Part shown: positions 15,147 through 22,969 of the stretch, in pieces
How the letters are laid out: every line of letters starts with the position of its first letter
Numbering within the stretch: position 1 is the stretch's first letter
Assembly (NCBI GenBank): GCA_934168275.1
Contig: CAKPNA010000009.1
Location: 1 to 33,623, forward strand
DNA length: 33,623 bases
Direction of reading: 5' to 3'
Source: an uncultured Bacilli bacterium
Lineage (GTDB): Bacteria > Bacillota_I > Bacilli_A > RF39 > UBA660
Program-made: the position numbers and the translations under genes
Notes under the pieces: generated by a model
What the model was told of the DNA's origin: nothing
Database searches by the model: none
The model's input: the letters and a program-made list of their open reading frames with translations, nothing else

Positions 15147-16973
15147 ATGGAAAGAAAGAGATTATTTATTTTTTTAACTATTATATCAATAGTATTTTTA
15201 AGTCTTGGAGGAACCTTAGCAGTTTTTACGGCAAGTGCAGTAGCCACTAATATTACCCAAATTAAATCCGGTAATTTAACAATGACTATTGATGGTGGCG
15301 GTAATTCAAATACTTCATTCATGCCGGCTAAATGTACTAGTGAATATGCAATAAAAAAGAAAATTGTTGCAACATCTACTAATACATCCGGTGGTAAAAT
15401 ATCTTTTAGTATAGGTATGAATATTGCCACATTATCGGATAGTTTAAAAAGAGAATCAATGCGCTATACACTTACTACTAATGCTAGTAGTTGTACTGAG
15501 GATATTATATCAAGTGGCAGTTTTAAAAATAAAACAGTTGGCAATGATGTTTGGCTAATTAAAAATGATTATGATAATATAACTAAATCAGGTAATAACT
15601 ATACCAAAACATATTACTTATATATTTGGTTAGATGAAACAGAAACTCAAAACTTAAGTGGAAGTATATCAGTTAATATGAAAGGAACATCAAGTAATAA
15701 TCCTAATTTACCAATCGATTATGGTTATGATGATGGGAATGGTACGAATACACTATTCTATAAAATAAAGAGTAGTGCTAATAAATATACTAGAATAGAT
15801 TTTAGTAAACAATCAAGTGCTGATGGGATAAAAGGTATATATACCACAACTAATACAGAAAATAATGTACCAGTATATTACTATCGAGGAGCAGTAGATA
15901 ATAATCATGTCTTATTTGCTAACTTTTGTTGGCGAATAGTAAGAACAACCGAAACCGGTGGTGTAAAACTTATCTATGATGGTAAACCTTCTAATGGGCA
16001 ATGTAATAATACAAAAGAAGCGACTACTATTGGTAATATTCAATTTAATACTGCAAATGGTTCACCAGCATATGTAGGATATATGTATAATACTGTTCAT
16101 GTAGCAAATGAAAAGAATATTACAACTCTAAGTGGGAATATTGTATTTGGTAATGATGTAACATATGATGCTAGTACAAAAAAATATACTTTAAAAGATA
16201 CAAAAACATTAACAAACCCAAGTAATTGGAATACAGAATATAGTAATTATACTGATAAATATCATTATACTTGTTTTAGCTCAAGTACAACATGTCAAAG
16301 CGTATATTATATTCACGCTATATATAGTGAAGATAAACATGCTTACTATTTTACTTTAACAAATGGTAAGAAACCAAAAGATTTATTAAATGATATGTTT
16401 GAAGGAAACATTAATGTTAAAGAATCAAATGCCAAAGTTAAAATAGATGCTTGGTATAAAGCTAATATGATAAGTTATACATCAAAACTAGAAGATACTG
16501 GTTTTTGTAATGATCGAACATATTATAATTTTAACTCAAGTGGTTGGAATAAAGATTATAGTAATTATGATAAGGAGTTAACTTTTGGCAGTATGCAAAG
16601 ATTATTTAATAGAAAACTTAGCTTGGTATGTCCAAGACAATTAGATAAGTTTACAGTTAGTACAAATAATGGTAATGGAGTATTAACATATCCCGTTGGT
16701 ATGATAACTGCAGAAGAAATAGCATATGCTGGAGGAGTAATATGGCAGACAAATACTTCATATTACCTATACAATGGAGTTAATAATTGGTCCTTTTCTC
16801 CGTATAGCTTCCACATCTGGTATGCTAGCGAGTTCGGCTTGTATTCTTCCGGGGCTTTCGGCAACTTCCACGTTACGGGTTCGTATGGTGGGCATCCTGT
16901 TTTATCCCTTAAACAAGGCACAGTATTATCTAGCGGATCTGGGACTTCAGCAGATCCATTTATAGTAAAATAA
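15147..16973 (+). CDS. Secreted surface protein with a candidate hypervariable C-terminus
   Basis: 608 residues. A SipW/TasA-type N-terminus (hydrophobic segment ending LGGTLAVFTASA) points to export, and residues 30-180 resemble the TasA/camelysin-like beta domain. The rest, with several cysteines (ANFCWRI, TGFCNDR, SLVCPRQ), is of the C-type-lectin/FGE-like kind that ends in a GxxPVLSLK segment and SGSGTSADPFIVK. Residues 548-588 (16788-16910) differ sharply in base composition from the rest; see the separate entry. No LPxTG or C-terminal membrane anchor is seen. AAGAAAGGGAT precedes the ATG. Possible roles are adhesion or ligand binding; the family assignment of the C-terminal part is by pattern only. 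Confidence 0.85.
   Translation: MERKRLFIFLTIISIVFLSLGGTLAVFTASAVATNITQIKSGNLTMTIDGGGNSNTSFMPAKCTSEYAIKKKIVATSTNTSGGKISFSIGMNIATLSDSLKRESMRYTLTTNASSCTEDIISSGSFKNKTVGNDVWLIKNDYDNITKSGNNYTKTYYLYIWLDETETQNLSGSISVNMKGTSSNNPNLPIDYGYDDGNGTNTLFYKIKSSANKYTRIDFSKQSSADGIKGIYTTTNTENNVPVYYYRGAVDNNHVLFANFCWRIVRTTETGGVKLIYDGKPSNGQCNNTKEATTIGNIQFNTANGSPAYVGYMYNTVHVANEKNITTLSGNIVFGNDVTYDASTKKYTLKDTKTLTNPSNWNTEYSNYTDKYHYTCFSSSTTCQSVYYIHAIYSEDKHAYYFTLTNGKKPKDLLNDMFEGNINVKESNAKVKIDAWYKANMISYTSKLEDTGFCNDRTYYNFNSSGWNKDYSNYDKELTFGSMQRLFNRKLSLVCPRQLDKFTVSTNNGNGVLTYPVGMITAEEIAYAGGVIWQTNTSYYLYNGVNNWSFSPYSFHIWYASEFGLYSSGAFGNFHVTGSYGGHPVLSLKQGTVLSSGSGTSADPFIVK
16788..16910 (+). other. Candidate DGR variable region in the surface protein
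   Basis: 41 codons near the 3' end. I count 15 A, 46 T and 62 G+C in 123 bases (12% A, 50% GC), in a genome where A is about 40%. Fifteen codons end in C and only one in A, unlike the rest of the gene. Many are NNC codons (TCC, AGC, TTC, CAC, ATC, AAC), the products expected when AAC codons of a template are mutated at adenines. No reverse transcriptase or template repeat is in this window. Confidence 0.55.
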
Positions 16974-16977
16974 ATTA

Positions 16978-17009
16978 AATACCTAAGAATATAAAATCTT
17001 AGGTATTTT
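16978..17009 (+). terminator. Terminator of the surface-protein gene
   Basis: AATACCTAAGA pairs with TCTTAGGTATT, 8-base loop, then a short T run. Confidence 0.85.
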
Positions 17010-17011
17010 GG

Positions 17012-17041
17012 TTGTCAATATATATTAGGTTATGTTATAAT
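17012..17041 (+). promoter_or_regulatory. Promoter of the EF-Tu-like/uppP pair
   Basis: TTGTCA (17012-17017), 18 bases, TATAAT (17036-17041), with an extended -10 (TGT before it). Confidence 0.75.
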
Positions 17042-17067
17042 TAGTAATGTAAGAATAGAGGGAAGAT

Positions 17068-17868
17068 ATGTCAGTAAAAAAGAAAAAGATTAAAAAAGAA
17101 GATGAGATTACTAAGAACTTATTAATAATAATACCTATATTAATGGTAATATCAATAGTAATATCAGGGATATCATTATATAAGAGTGGTATTAGGGATA
17201 GTAAGAAGAATGATAATAATAATTTAATTATTAGAGAGGGTAGTAGTTTATATACTCATTATAGTAATTATCAAGAATCTAAGATAGAGTCTTTAATTAA
17301 GGGATATTCAGTTAATGATAAGTTTGCGATGATAATAGAGGATGTTTATACTACTAATGGTAAGATTTATATAAGCGGTGTTATTAAGAGTGGTAAGGTT
17401 AATACAGGAGATATTCTTGAAGTAAGTGGAATGAGTATTGATAGTATTGATGTTAAGATTAATAAGATATTAGTAGATGGTGTTAGTGTTAATAGTGCTT
17501 ATATAGGCAATAGAGTGGAATTAATTGTTAATGATAAAGTTAATGTTGTCAAAGGACAGACTATTGCTACTAAGAATAGTTTAATTACTACTAATAATAT
17601 TACAGCTAGAATATATTTATATAAAGAAGATGAAGGTAATAATACAACAATTAGTAAAGGGTTAAATTCTAGTATTAATATATCTTTATGGGATACAGTT
17701 GTTAGTGGTAAGATAATAAGTATAGATAATATGATAAGAAGTGGTGAATATACTAATATAGACATTTTATTAGATAAAGATATTACAGTAGATATAGGAT
17801 ATTCATTTAAGATAATAGAAGATAATACTACTATTGGTGTAGGTGTTATTACAAAAGTTAATAAGTAG
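17068..17868 (+). CDS. Membrane-anchored protein with EF-Tu domain 2 and 3 homology, no GTPase domain
   Basis: 266 residues. A lysine-rich start and one transmembrane helix (about 18-38), a linker, then residues 84-266 that follow EF-Tu domains 2 and 3. KFAMIIEDVYTTNGKIYISG and VIKSGKVNTGDILEVSG match EF-Tu PFLMPVEDVF-TGRG-TGRVERG-VKVGDEVEI. AYIGNRVELIV and VVKGQTIA match AGDNVGxLLRG and IERGQVLA; TARIYLYKEDEGNNTTI matches KAEVYVLTKEEGGRHTP; and GYSFKIIEDNTTIGVGVITKV matches the EF-Tu end FxIREGGRTVGAGVVTKI. No P-loop or NKxD motif exists. By the positive-inside rule the N-terminus is likely inside and the barrels outside, but this is not certain. uppP follows 15 bases on. Function unknown. 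Confidence 0.7.
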   Translation: MSVKKKKIKKEDEITKNLLIIIPILMVISIVISGISLYKSGIRDSKKNDNNNLIIREGSSLYTHYSNYQESKIESLIKGYSVNDKFAMIIEDVYTTNGKIYISGVIKSGKVNTGDILEVSGMSIDSIDVKINKILVDGVSVNSAYIGNRVELIVNDKVNVVKGQTIATKNSLITTNNITARIYLYKEDEGNNTTISKGLNSSINISLWDTVVSGKIISIDNMIRSGEYTNIDILLDKDITVDIGYSFKIIEDNTTIGVGVITKVNK

Positions 17869-17883
17869 AAAGAAGGAATAAAA

Positions 17884-18702
17884 ATGAGTTTATGGCAAAG
17901 TATAATTTTAGGAATAATACAAGGAATTGGAGAATTTTTACCAATATCTTCTTCAGCACATTTAATAATTATTCCATATTTATTTAATTTTAATTTAAGT
18001 ATGACTGAAAGTGAGAAATTAGCATTTGATGTAGCATTACATTTTGGGACATTAATGTCAGTACTTATAGTATATTTTAAAGATTGGTTAAAGTTAGTAG
18101 GGGGAGTATTTCAAAAGGTATTTAAGAAGAAAGATAACTTTAATAATAGAATGTTTTGGTATTTAGTGGCAGCGACTATTCCGGGAGCAGTAGTTGGTAT
18201 GTTATTTGAAGATGTTATTACTAATGTTGTTAGAGGTAATATTTTAATTATAGCAATTAGTTTAGCAGTTATGGGAGTACTTATCTATTTAGGAGATAAA
18301 TGGGCAAGTCAACATTATACGAAAGAAACTAGTTTTAAAGAACTAACATTTAAACAAACTTTTATTATTGGCCTATCGCAGGCTTTAGCGGTTATTCCAG
18401 GTTTTTCTAGAAGTGGAACAACAATATTAGCGGCTAGATTAATGGGAGTATCAAGAGAAGCTGCTGCAAAGTTTACTTTCTTATTATCAACACCAATTAT
18501 TTTTGGAGCTGCTATTGTTAATGTTGGTGATTTAATTATTAGTAAAGAAATAATAGTTGGTGTTATTACTTCAATGGTAGTAGGACTTCTATGCATTAAG
18601 TTCTTATTAGCATATATTAAGAAACATGATTTTTCAGTATTTGCTTTTTATAGAGTATTAATTGCGATAGTAATAGTTTTAAAATTAATTATAACTAGAT
18701 AA
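17884..18702 (+). CDS. uppP: Undecaprenyl-diphosphatase UppP (BacA)
   Basis: 272-residue polytopic enzyme that removes a phosphate from undecaprenyl pyrophosphate, recycling the lipid carrier for wall synthesis; it also gives bacitracin resistance. Both family motifs are present: GIGEFLPISSSAHL near the start and LAVIPGFSRSGTTI at about residues 168-181, supplying catalytic Glu, Ser and Arg. Length is normal. AGAAGGA precedes the ATG. It is the second gene after the EF-Tu-like membrane protein and ends at a bidirectional terminator. Confidence 0.96.
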   Translation: MSLWQSIILGIIQGIGEFLPISSSAHLIIIPYLFNFNLSMTESEKLAFDVALHFGTLMSVLIVYFKDWLKLVGGVFQKVFKKKDNFNNRMFWYLVAATIPGAVVGMLFEDVITNVVRGNILIIAISLAVMGVLIYLGDKWASQHYTKETSFKELTFKQTFIIGLSQALAVIPGFSRSGTTILAARLMGVSREAAAKFTFLLSTPIIFGAAIVNVGDLIISKEIIVGVITSMVVGLLCIKFLLAYIKKHDFSVFAFYRVLIAIVIVLKLIITR

Positions 18703-18703
18703 C

Positions 18704-18734
18704 AAAAAGGACGCTTAATCTTGAGCGTTCTTTT
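18704..18734. terminator. Bidirectional terminator, uppP / DUF2130 gene
   Basis: AAGGACGCT pairs with AGCGTTCTT, with A run on the left and T run on the right, between convergent genes. It overlaps the end of the DUF2130 coding region. Confidence 0.8.
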
Positions 18735-19902
18735 CATCTTCAAACATCTTGGCGACAGTAGGACTATTACTAGTTAATTTTTTAATAGTTAAATCCTCTA
18801 TCTTATTGTTGGCAAGACGTAAGTTGTTTTCACTTGATATTAAGGCATCTTTAATCTTTTGTAAGTGATCCATTGATTTATCGATTTCTTCAATAGCCTT
18901 TTTAAACTTTTCACTAGCTAGGCGATAGTTTCTTCCAAATCCTTCTTTAAACGAATTAATATTATCTTCAAAGTGGGAGATGTCAATATTTTGATTTTGA
19001 ACTATTTGAAGTTCTTTTTTATATCCTAAAGTATTTAGAGCAGCGCCTCGTAATAAAGTAATTAAGGGTATAAAGAATTGAGGTCTAATTACATACATTT
19101 TAGGATATCTATGAGACATATCAACAATACCAGTGTTATAGTATTCATTATCTATTTCTAGTAGAGAAACTAAAACAGCATATTCACAATTTTTCTCTTT
19201 GCGGTCTTTATCTAATTCTTTTAAGAAATCTTCGTTTTTATGTTTAGAACTAGTTTCATCAGCTTCATTTTTCATTTCAAACATAATAGAGATAATTTCT
19301 ATACCATCTTCATCATATTCTCTAAAGATAAAATCGCCTTTAGAACCTGTTTTGATGTCGTTGTCTTTTTCGAAGTATACGTTACCAAATAAAGGCCTTA
19401 ATTTATTAAACTCATTATTACAGTGCTGTTCTAGTGACTCACCAATCATTTTAGTAGATTGTCTTGCTTTAAAATCTTTATAATAAGCTATTTGTTCATC
19501 TTTACTCTTTATTTTATCTTCATATTGTTCTTTTAAAGATTTTTCTTTAAGAAGATAAGTATTATTACTATTTTCTAGTTTATTATTTAGAACATCTATT
19601 TCTTTTTCTTTTTCACTTAAAGCATTTTTTAATACTAACTCTTGATTAGTATCTTTGAGTTTAAGTTCGTTTTGTAAATTAGTAATAGTTAATTCTTTTT
19701 TATTTATTTCATCACTATATTTCTTTTCTAATTCAATTTGAACTAGTTTAATAGAGTTTTCTTTATCTTTTTGATATTCTTTATCTCGCAAAGTAATTTC
19801 TTTATTAAATTCACTATCTCTTACTTGTTTAACAATAGAGGCATAATCACTTTCATCTATTTGAAAGATAGTGCCACAGTTAGGACATTTTATTTCATTC
19901 AT
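18715..19902 (-). CDS. DUF2130 coiled-coil protein, nuclease-like C-terminal half
   Basis: 395 residues. Begins with a half zinc-ribbon IKCPNCGTIFQI (only one Cys pair), then a long coiled coil (about 20-165), then the DUF2130 domain starting near MIGESLEQHCNNEFNK. Within it GDFIF, IMFEMKNE and EDFLKELDKDRKEKNCEYAVLVS give an acidic/ExK arrangement compatible with a PD-(D/E)XK-type fold, which has been suggested for this family. Cytoplasmic. Biochemical role not established. It is transcribed toward uppP and shares its terminator; DUF378 lies upstream behind its own terminator. Confidence 0.85.
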   Translation of the reverse strand: MNEIKCPNCGTIFQIDESDYASIVKQVRDSEFNKEITLRDKEYQKDKENSIKLVQIELEKKYSDEINKKELTITNLQNELKLKDTNQELVLKNALSEKEKEIDVLNNKLENSNNTYLLKEKSLKEQYEDKIKSKDEQIAYYKDFKARQSTKMIGESLEQHCNNEFNKLRPLFGNVYFEKDNDIKTGSKGDFIFREYDEDGIEIISIMFEMKNEADETSSKHKNEDFLKELDKDRKEKNCEYAVLVSLLEIDNEYYNTGIVDMSHRYPKMYVIRPQFFIPLITLLRGAALNTLGYKKELQIVQNQNIDISHFEDNINSFKEGFGRNYRLASEKFKKAIEEIDKSMDHLQKIKDALISSENNLRLANNKIEDLTIKKLTSNSPTVAKMFEDEKNAQD

Positions 19903-19933
19903 TATATCACCTAACTCAAGTATATCATAAAAA

Positions 19934-19966
19934 CAAAAAAACTACACTAAAATTATAGCGTAGTTA
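19934..19966 (-). terminator. Terminator of the DUF378 gene
   Basis: On the minus strand AACTACGCTA pairs with TAGTGTAGTT (one mismatch) and is followed by a run of seven T. Confidence 0.75.
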
Positions 19967-20164
19967 TTATCTATCTAAATCTTTAGTTAAAATAGCTATA
20001 TCTAATAAACCAGATATAAGTACTAAAATATATACTAATCTAGTTAATAGGGTACCATCTCCAAAAAGATATTCTACTAAGTTGAAGTTAAATATACCTA
20101 CTAGTCCCCAATTAATACAACCTATAATACTAATTACTAAACCAGTTTTAAGTAAAGCATTCAT
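19967..20164 (-). CDS. DUF378 small membrane protein
   Basis: 65 residues with two hydrophobic segments, NALLKTGLVISIIGCINWGLVGIF and TRLVYILVLISGLLDIAIL. The conserved INWGLVG(I/L)F of DUF378 is clear. Role unknown; these are small inner-membrane proteins found widely in bacteria. AGGAGG-like sequence lies just upstream of the start (minus strand). It is a single-gene transcript. Confidence 0.88.
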   Translation of the reverse strand: MNALLKTGLVISIIGCINWGLVGIFNFNLVEYLFGDGTLLTRLVYILVLISGLLDIAILTKDLDR

Positions 20165-20280
20165 CTTTTATTCCTCCTTTTTTATACTACTAATATATTT
20201 ACCAAAAAATTAAAAAATATTCATCATAAACATTAATTCCTTCCATATAATTTAATAGAAAGATTTTAATGGGGTGAAAT

Positions 20281-21321
20281 ATGAAAAAAACTTTCTTAAT
20301 ATTTATTTTGGTTGTAATATTTATTACTGGATGTGGGAAAACTAGTTCTAGTAAAGTAGTAGAGGAATTTGATAAAAAAATTAATAATTTAAAAAGTTAT
20401 TATGTTGAAGGAGTTATGGAATTAATAAATAATGAAGATATATATACATATAATGTTAAAGTTTCTTATAAGAAGAATGATTATTATAAAATCGATTTAG
20501 TTAATACTACTAATAATCATGAGCAAGTTATTTTAAGAAATGACACAGGTATATATGTAATTACACCATCACTAAATAAAAGCTTTAAGTTTCAAAGTGA
20601 TTGGCCATACAATAATTCTCAAGTATATTTATTAACATCTTTATTAGATGATATAAATAATACTGATAATATTAGTATGAAAGAAGTAGATAATAAATAT
20701 GTATTAACTTCTAATGTAAATTATCCTAATAATGATAAATTAACTAGTCAAGAAATATATATGGATAAGAATTATAATGTTAAAGAAGTAAGAGTATTAG
20801 ACAAAGATGGAAATGTAGAAATAAAGATGACTTTTGATAAGATAGATTATAGTCCTAAATTTAAAGATAATTATTTTGATTTAAATCAAATAATTGAAGA
20901 AAAGAATATAGGCTCTAATACGGATAATAAAGATAATAAAGATAATAAGACTGAACAAACTAAGAGTACGGCTACAATAGATGATATAGTATATCCTATG
21001 TATTTACCTACTAATACTTATTTAACTAGTCAAGAAAAGGTTAGTACTTCAACAGGAGAGAGATTAATATTAACATTTGATGGTGATAATCCGTTTATCT
21101 TAGTTGAAGAAGTATCAAAAACTAGTAATGAACATGTTATAGTACCTACTTTTGGAGAGCTAGAATTATTAGCAGATTCAGTAGCTATAGTAAATAATAA
21201 TTCAGTAAATTGGTATAGTAATGGTATTGAATATTATTTAGCTAGTAATACTATGAAAACAGGAGAGATACTAGAGATAGTTAGATCTATTAGTGTCTTA
21301 CCAGTAGCTAATTTAAAATAA
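20281..21321 (+). CDS. YdcC/GerS-like lipoprotein (LolA-fold)
   Basis: 346 residues. Lipoprotein signal peptide with lipobox FITGCGK (Cys at residue 18). The following domain (about 25-210) matches the Bacillus YdcC / Clostridioides GerS type: LKSYYVEGVMEL, VKVSYKKNDYYKIDL, QVILRNDTGIYVITPSLNKSFKFQSDWPYNNSQVYLLTSLLDDI. An Asn/Lys-rich linker (about 217-230) leads to a second beta domain (DIVYPMYLPTNTYL to the end). GerS is needed for cortex processing in spore germination and YdcC is linked to sporulation; with cotE nearby this fits a spore-forming ancestry. Function in this organism is inferred only. Confidence 0.75.
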   Translation: MKKTFLIFILVVIFITGCGKTSSSKVVEEFDKKINNLKSYYVEGVMELINNEDIYTYNVKVSYKKNDYYKIDLVNTTNNHEQVILRNDTGIYVITPSLNKSFKFQSDWPYNNSQVYLLTSLLDDINNTDNISMKEVDNKYVLTSNVNYPNNDKLTSQEIYMDKNYNVKEVRVLDKDGNVEIKMTFDKIDYSPKFKDNYFDLNQIIEEKNIGSNTDNKDNKDNKTEQTKSTATIDDIVYPMYLPTNTYLTSQEKVSTSTGERLILTFDGDNPFILVEEVSKTSNEHVIVPTFGELELLADSVAIVNNNSVNWYSNGIEYYLASNTMKTGEILEIVRSISVLPVANLK

Positions 21322-21328
21322 TAGATAG

Positions 21329-21364
21329 TAAAGATTATAGGTATAACTATAGTCTTTTTATTTT
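21329..21364 (+). terminator. Terminator after the lipoprotein gene
   Basis: AAAGATTATAG pairs with CTATAGTCTTT (one G-U), followed by TTTATTTTT. Confidence 0.75.
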
Positions 21365-21371
21365 TATGATA

Positions 21372-21406
21372 AAACTATAGATTTATTTAATTAAATAGTT
21401 TATAAT
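21372..21406 (+). promoter_or_regulatory. Probable promoter/operator of the prepilin-like operon
   Basis: TATAAT at 21401-21406 is preceded by an inverted repeat, AAACTAT (21372-21378) and ATAGTTT (21395-21401), that ends on the -10. The -35 is poor, so an activator or repressor may act here. Inference only. Confidence 0.35.
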
Positions 21407-21430
21407 TATATTAATAATAGGTGATATGAT

Positions 21431-22444
21431 ATGAAACTAAATAATAAAGGTTATTTAATAGTAGAAGTTATTTTAGCGGGTGTTTTAACATTTACAATGG
21501 CATACTTTTTAATTAATTTAACTTTAAAGATTAGAAATAGATATGATGATGTTAACGTTGAGACAGTTATGTTAAATGATAAGACAGTTATAACTAATGA
21601 GATAATGAATGATGTTATTGGTAATAATGTTAATAATGTTGAATATATAACTAATGGTATTAGAATAAATTTTAATGATGGGAGTTCTAAAGACTTAACG
21701 ATAGTAGATAATGCAATAACTTATGGGACATATACTAAGAAATTTAGTGAGAATGCTATTGTTGGAGAAGCGAGTATTAGAAGAAATGGGAATTATTTTT
21801 TAGTAGAAATACCTATTGCAACAAAATATTCAAATAAGGATTATGGAATAAATATTGTAGGTTTTACTAACGAGGCTTTAGCACCACTAACATGTAGTTT
21901 GAGTGCAAATAGTTCAAAAATTACGGCTAGTTTTGATGGTAATATGGTATATTATGGTTGGGATGAAAATTATAAAGGTAGTAATAATAGTGATATGGAT
22001 ATTGCTGAGGGAACATATACTTATTATATGAAAGATGCTTTTGGCAATACCGGAAGTTGTAGTATAGAGGTTGTTAAAGCTGGTGCTAGTTGTGAGACAG
22101 GCTATACGTTAAATGATGAGAAAACTTCTTGTAGTAAAACTTATGATGCTGAACTTCGTCCTGTACCAAGGGGAGTATGCGAATGCGTTACTACCGGAGT
22201 TGGTACTGGTGGCGATATACGTGCCGGATCATGTGGGATAAATGGTTGGGGGAATCCGGTATGTTATTGTCCTAGTAATTGTAGTGGCTGTATAATTAAT
22301 GGAGATCATTGTAGTAGAGGTTGGGAATATAAATGTTCAGGTAGTGATACAAATAGAGACGGTACTTGCTATTCTTATAAATCTGTAATACAAGGATGCC
22401 CGGATGGTTATAATAATGTAGGCAATGAATATTGCACAAAATAA
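21431..22444 (+). CDS. Prepilin-like protein with a cysteine-rich C-terminus
   Basis: 337 residues. The N-terminus MKLNNKGYLIVEVILAGVLTF has the type IV prepilin form: short basic leader, G-Y cleavage position, Glu at mature position 5, then a long hydrophobic helix. A beta-rich middle part follows, including an Ig-like stretch with two cysteines (TCSLSANSS to GSCSIEV). The last 115 residues contain about 15 cysteines (CECVTTG, CYCPSNCSGC, CSRGWEYKC) and are likely disulfide-bonded outside the cell. The coding DNA for part of this (22151-22260) is 53% GC by my count. No cognate peptidase or assembly ATPase is in the window. Confidence 0.75.
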   Translation: MKLNNKGYLIVEVILAGVLTFTMAYFLINLTLKIRNRYDDVNVETVMLNDKTVITNEIMNDVIGNNVNNVEYITNGIRINFNDGSSKDLTIVDNAITYGTYTKKFSENAIVGEASIRRNGNYFLVEIPIATKYSNKDYGINIVGFTNEALAPLTCSLSANSSKITASFDGNMVYYGWDENYKGSNNSDMDIAEGTYTYYMKDAFGNTGSCSIEVVKAGASCETGYTLNDEKTSCSKTYDAELRPVPRGVCECVTTGVGTGGDIRAGSCGINGWGNPVCYCPSNCSGCIINGDHCSRGWEYKCSGSDTNRDGTCYSYKSVIQGCPDGYNNVGNEYCTK

Positions 22445-22458
22445 ATGAGGTGATTATT

Positions 22459-22947
22459 ATGAAACTAAATAAAAAAGGATTTATGATGGCTGAAGTAATA
22501 GTTACTTGTTCAATAGTAGTAATAACTTTAGTAGGACTATTTACTAGTTATAATAAAACATATTTAAGATATAAAGAAAGAAGTAATTATTATAATGTTG
22601 ATAATGCTTATGCATGTAATTATTTAAAAGAATTATTAATTGAAAATAATATACTATATAATAATACAGCTAGTTATTATTACATAAGTAACGATACAAA
22701 TGAAAAGTTTAAGGTATTATTTAATAATTATAATATTACTAGTGCTTTATTAGTAGATTTATCACAAACTAATGATATAGATGGATTGATTACGGATAGT
22801 ATGAATAATACATATAAAGATTATTTAAAATATTTAAATAATAGTATTATATATAATTCAACTCTAGATAAATATTTATTAATAGTAGAGAGGCAGAAAG
22901 TAGTTAATGATACTACTAACTATTATTATGGTAGTTTAGTGTTTTAA
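22459..22947 (+). CDS. Second prepilin-like protein
   Basis: 162 residues starting MKLNKKGFMMAEVIVTCSIVVITLVGLF: a six-residue basic leader, G-F cleavage site, Glu at mature position 5 and a hydrophobic helix, as in minor pseudopilins (ComG-like). The rest is Asn/Tyr-rich with no recognised domain. GAGGTGAT precedes ATG 22459; an upstream in-frame TTG overlapping the previous gene is less likely. It lies 14 bases after the first prepilin-like gene, with a near-identical leader, so both are probably processed by the same peptidase and assemble together. Confidence 0.75.
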   Translation: MKLNKKGFMMAEVIVTCSIVVITLVGLFTSYNKTYLRYKERSNYYNVDNAYACNYLKELLIENNILYNNTASYYYISNDTNEKFKVLFNNYNITSALLVDLSQTNDIDGLITDSMNNTYKDYLKYLNNSIIYNSTLDKYLLIVERQKVVNDTTNYYYGSLVF

Positions 22948-22969
22948 TTAAATTAAGAAAGAGGAGAGA

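Noticed and set aside
16774..16965. ORF in another frame across the GC-rich segment
   Set aside because: It has no ribosome site and is a by-product of the low A and stop-codon content of that segment.
22151..22260. Second DGR variable region in the prepilin-like gene
   Set aside because: The segment is GC-rich (about 53%) but contains about 22% A and no excess of NNC codons; Cys- and Gly-rich coding explains much of it, and the end does not look like a C-type lectin fold.
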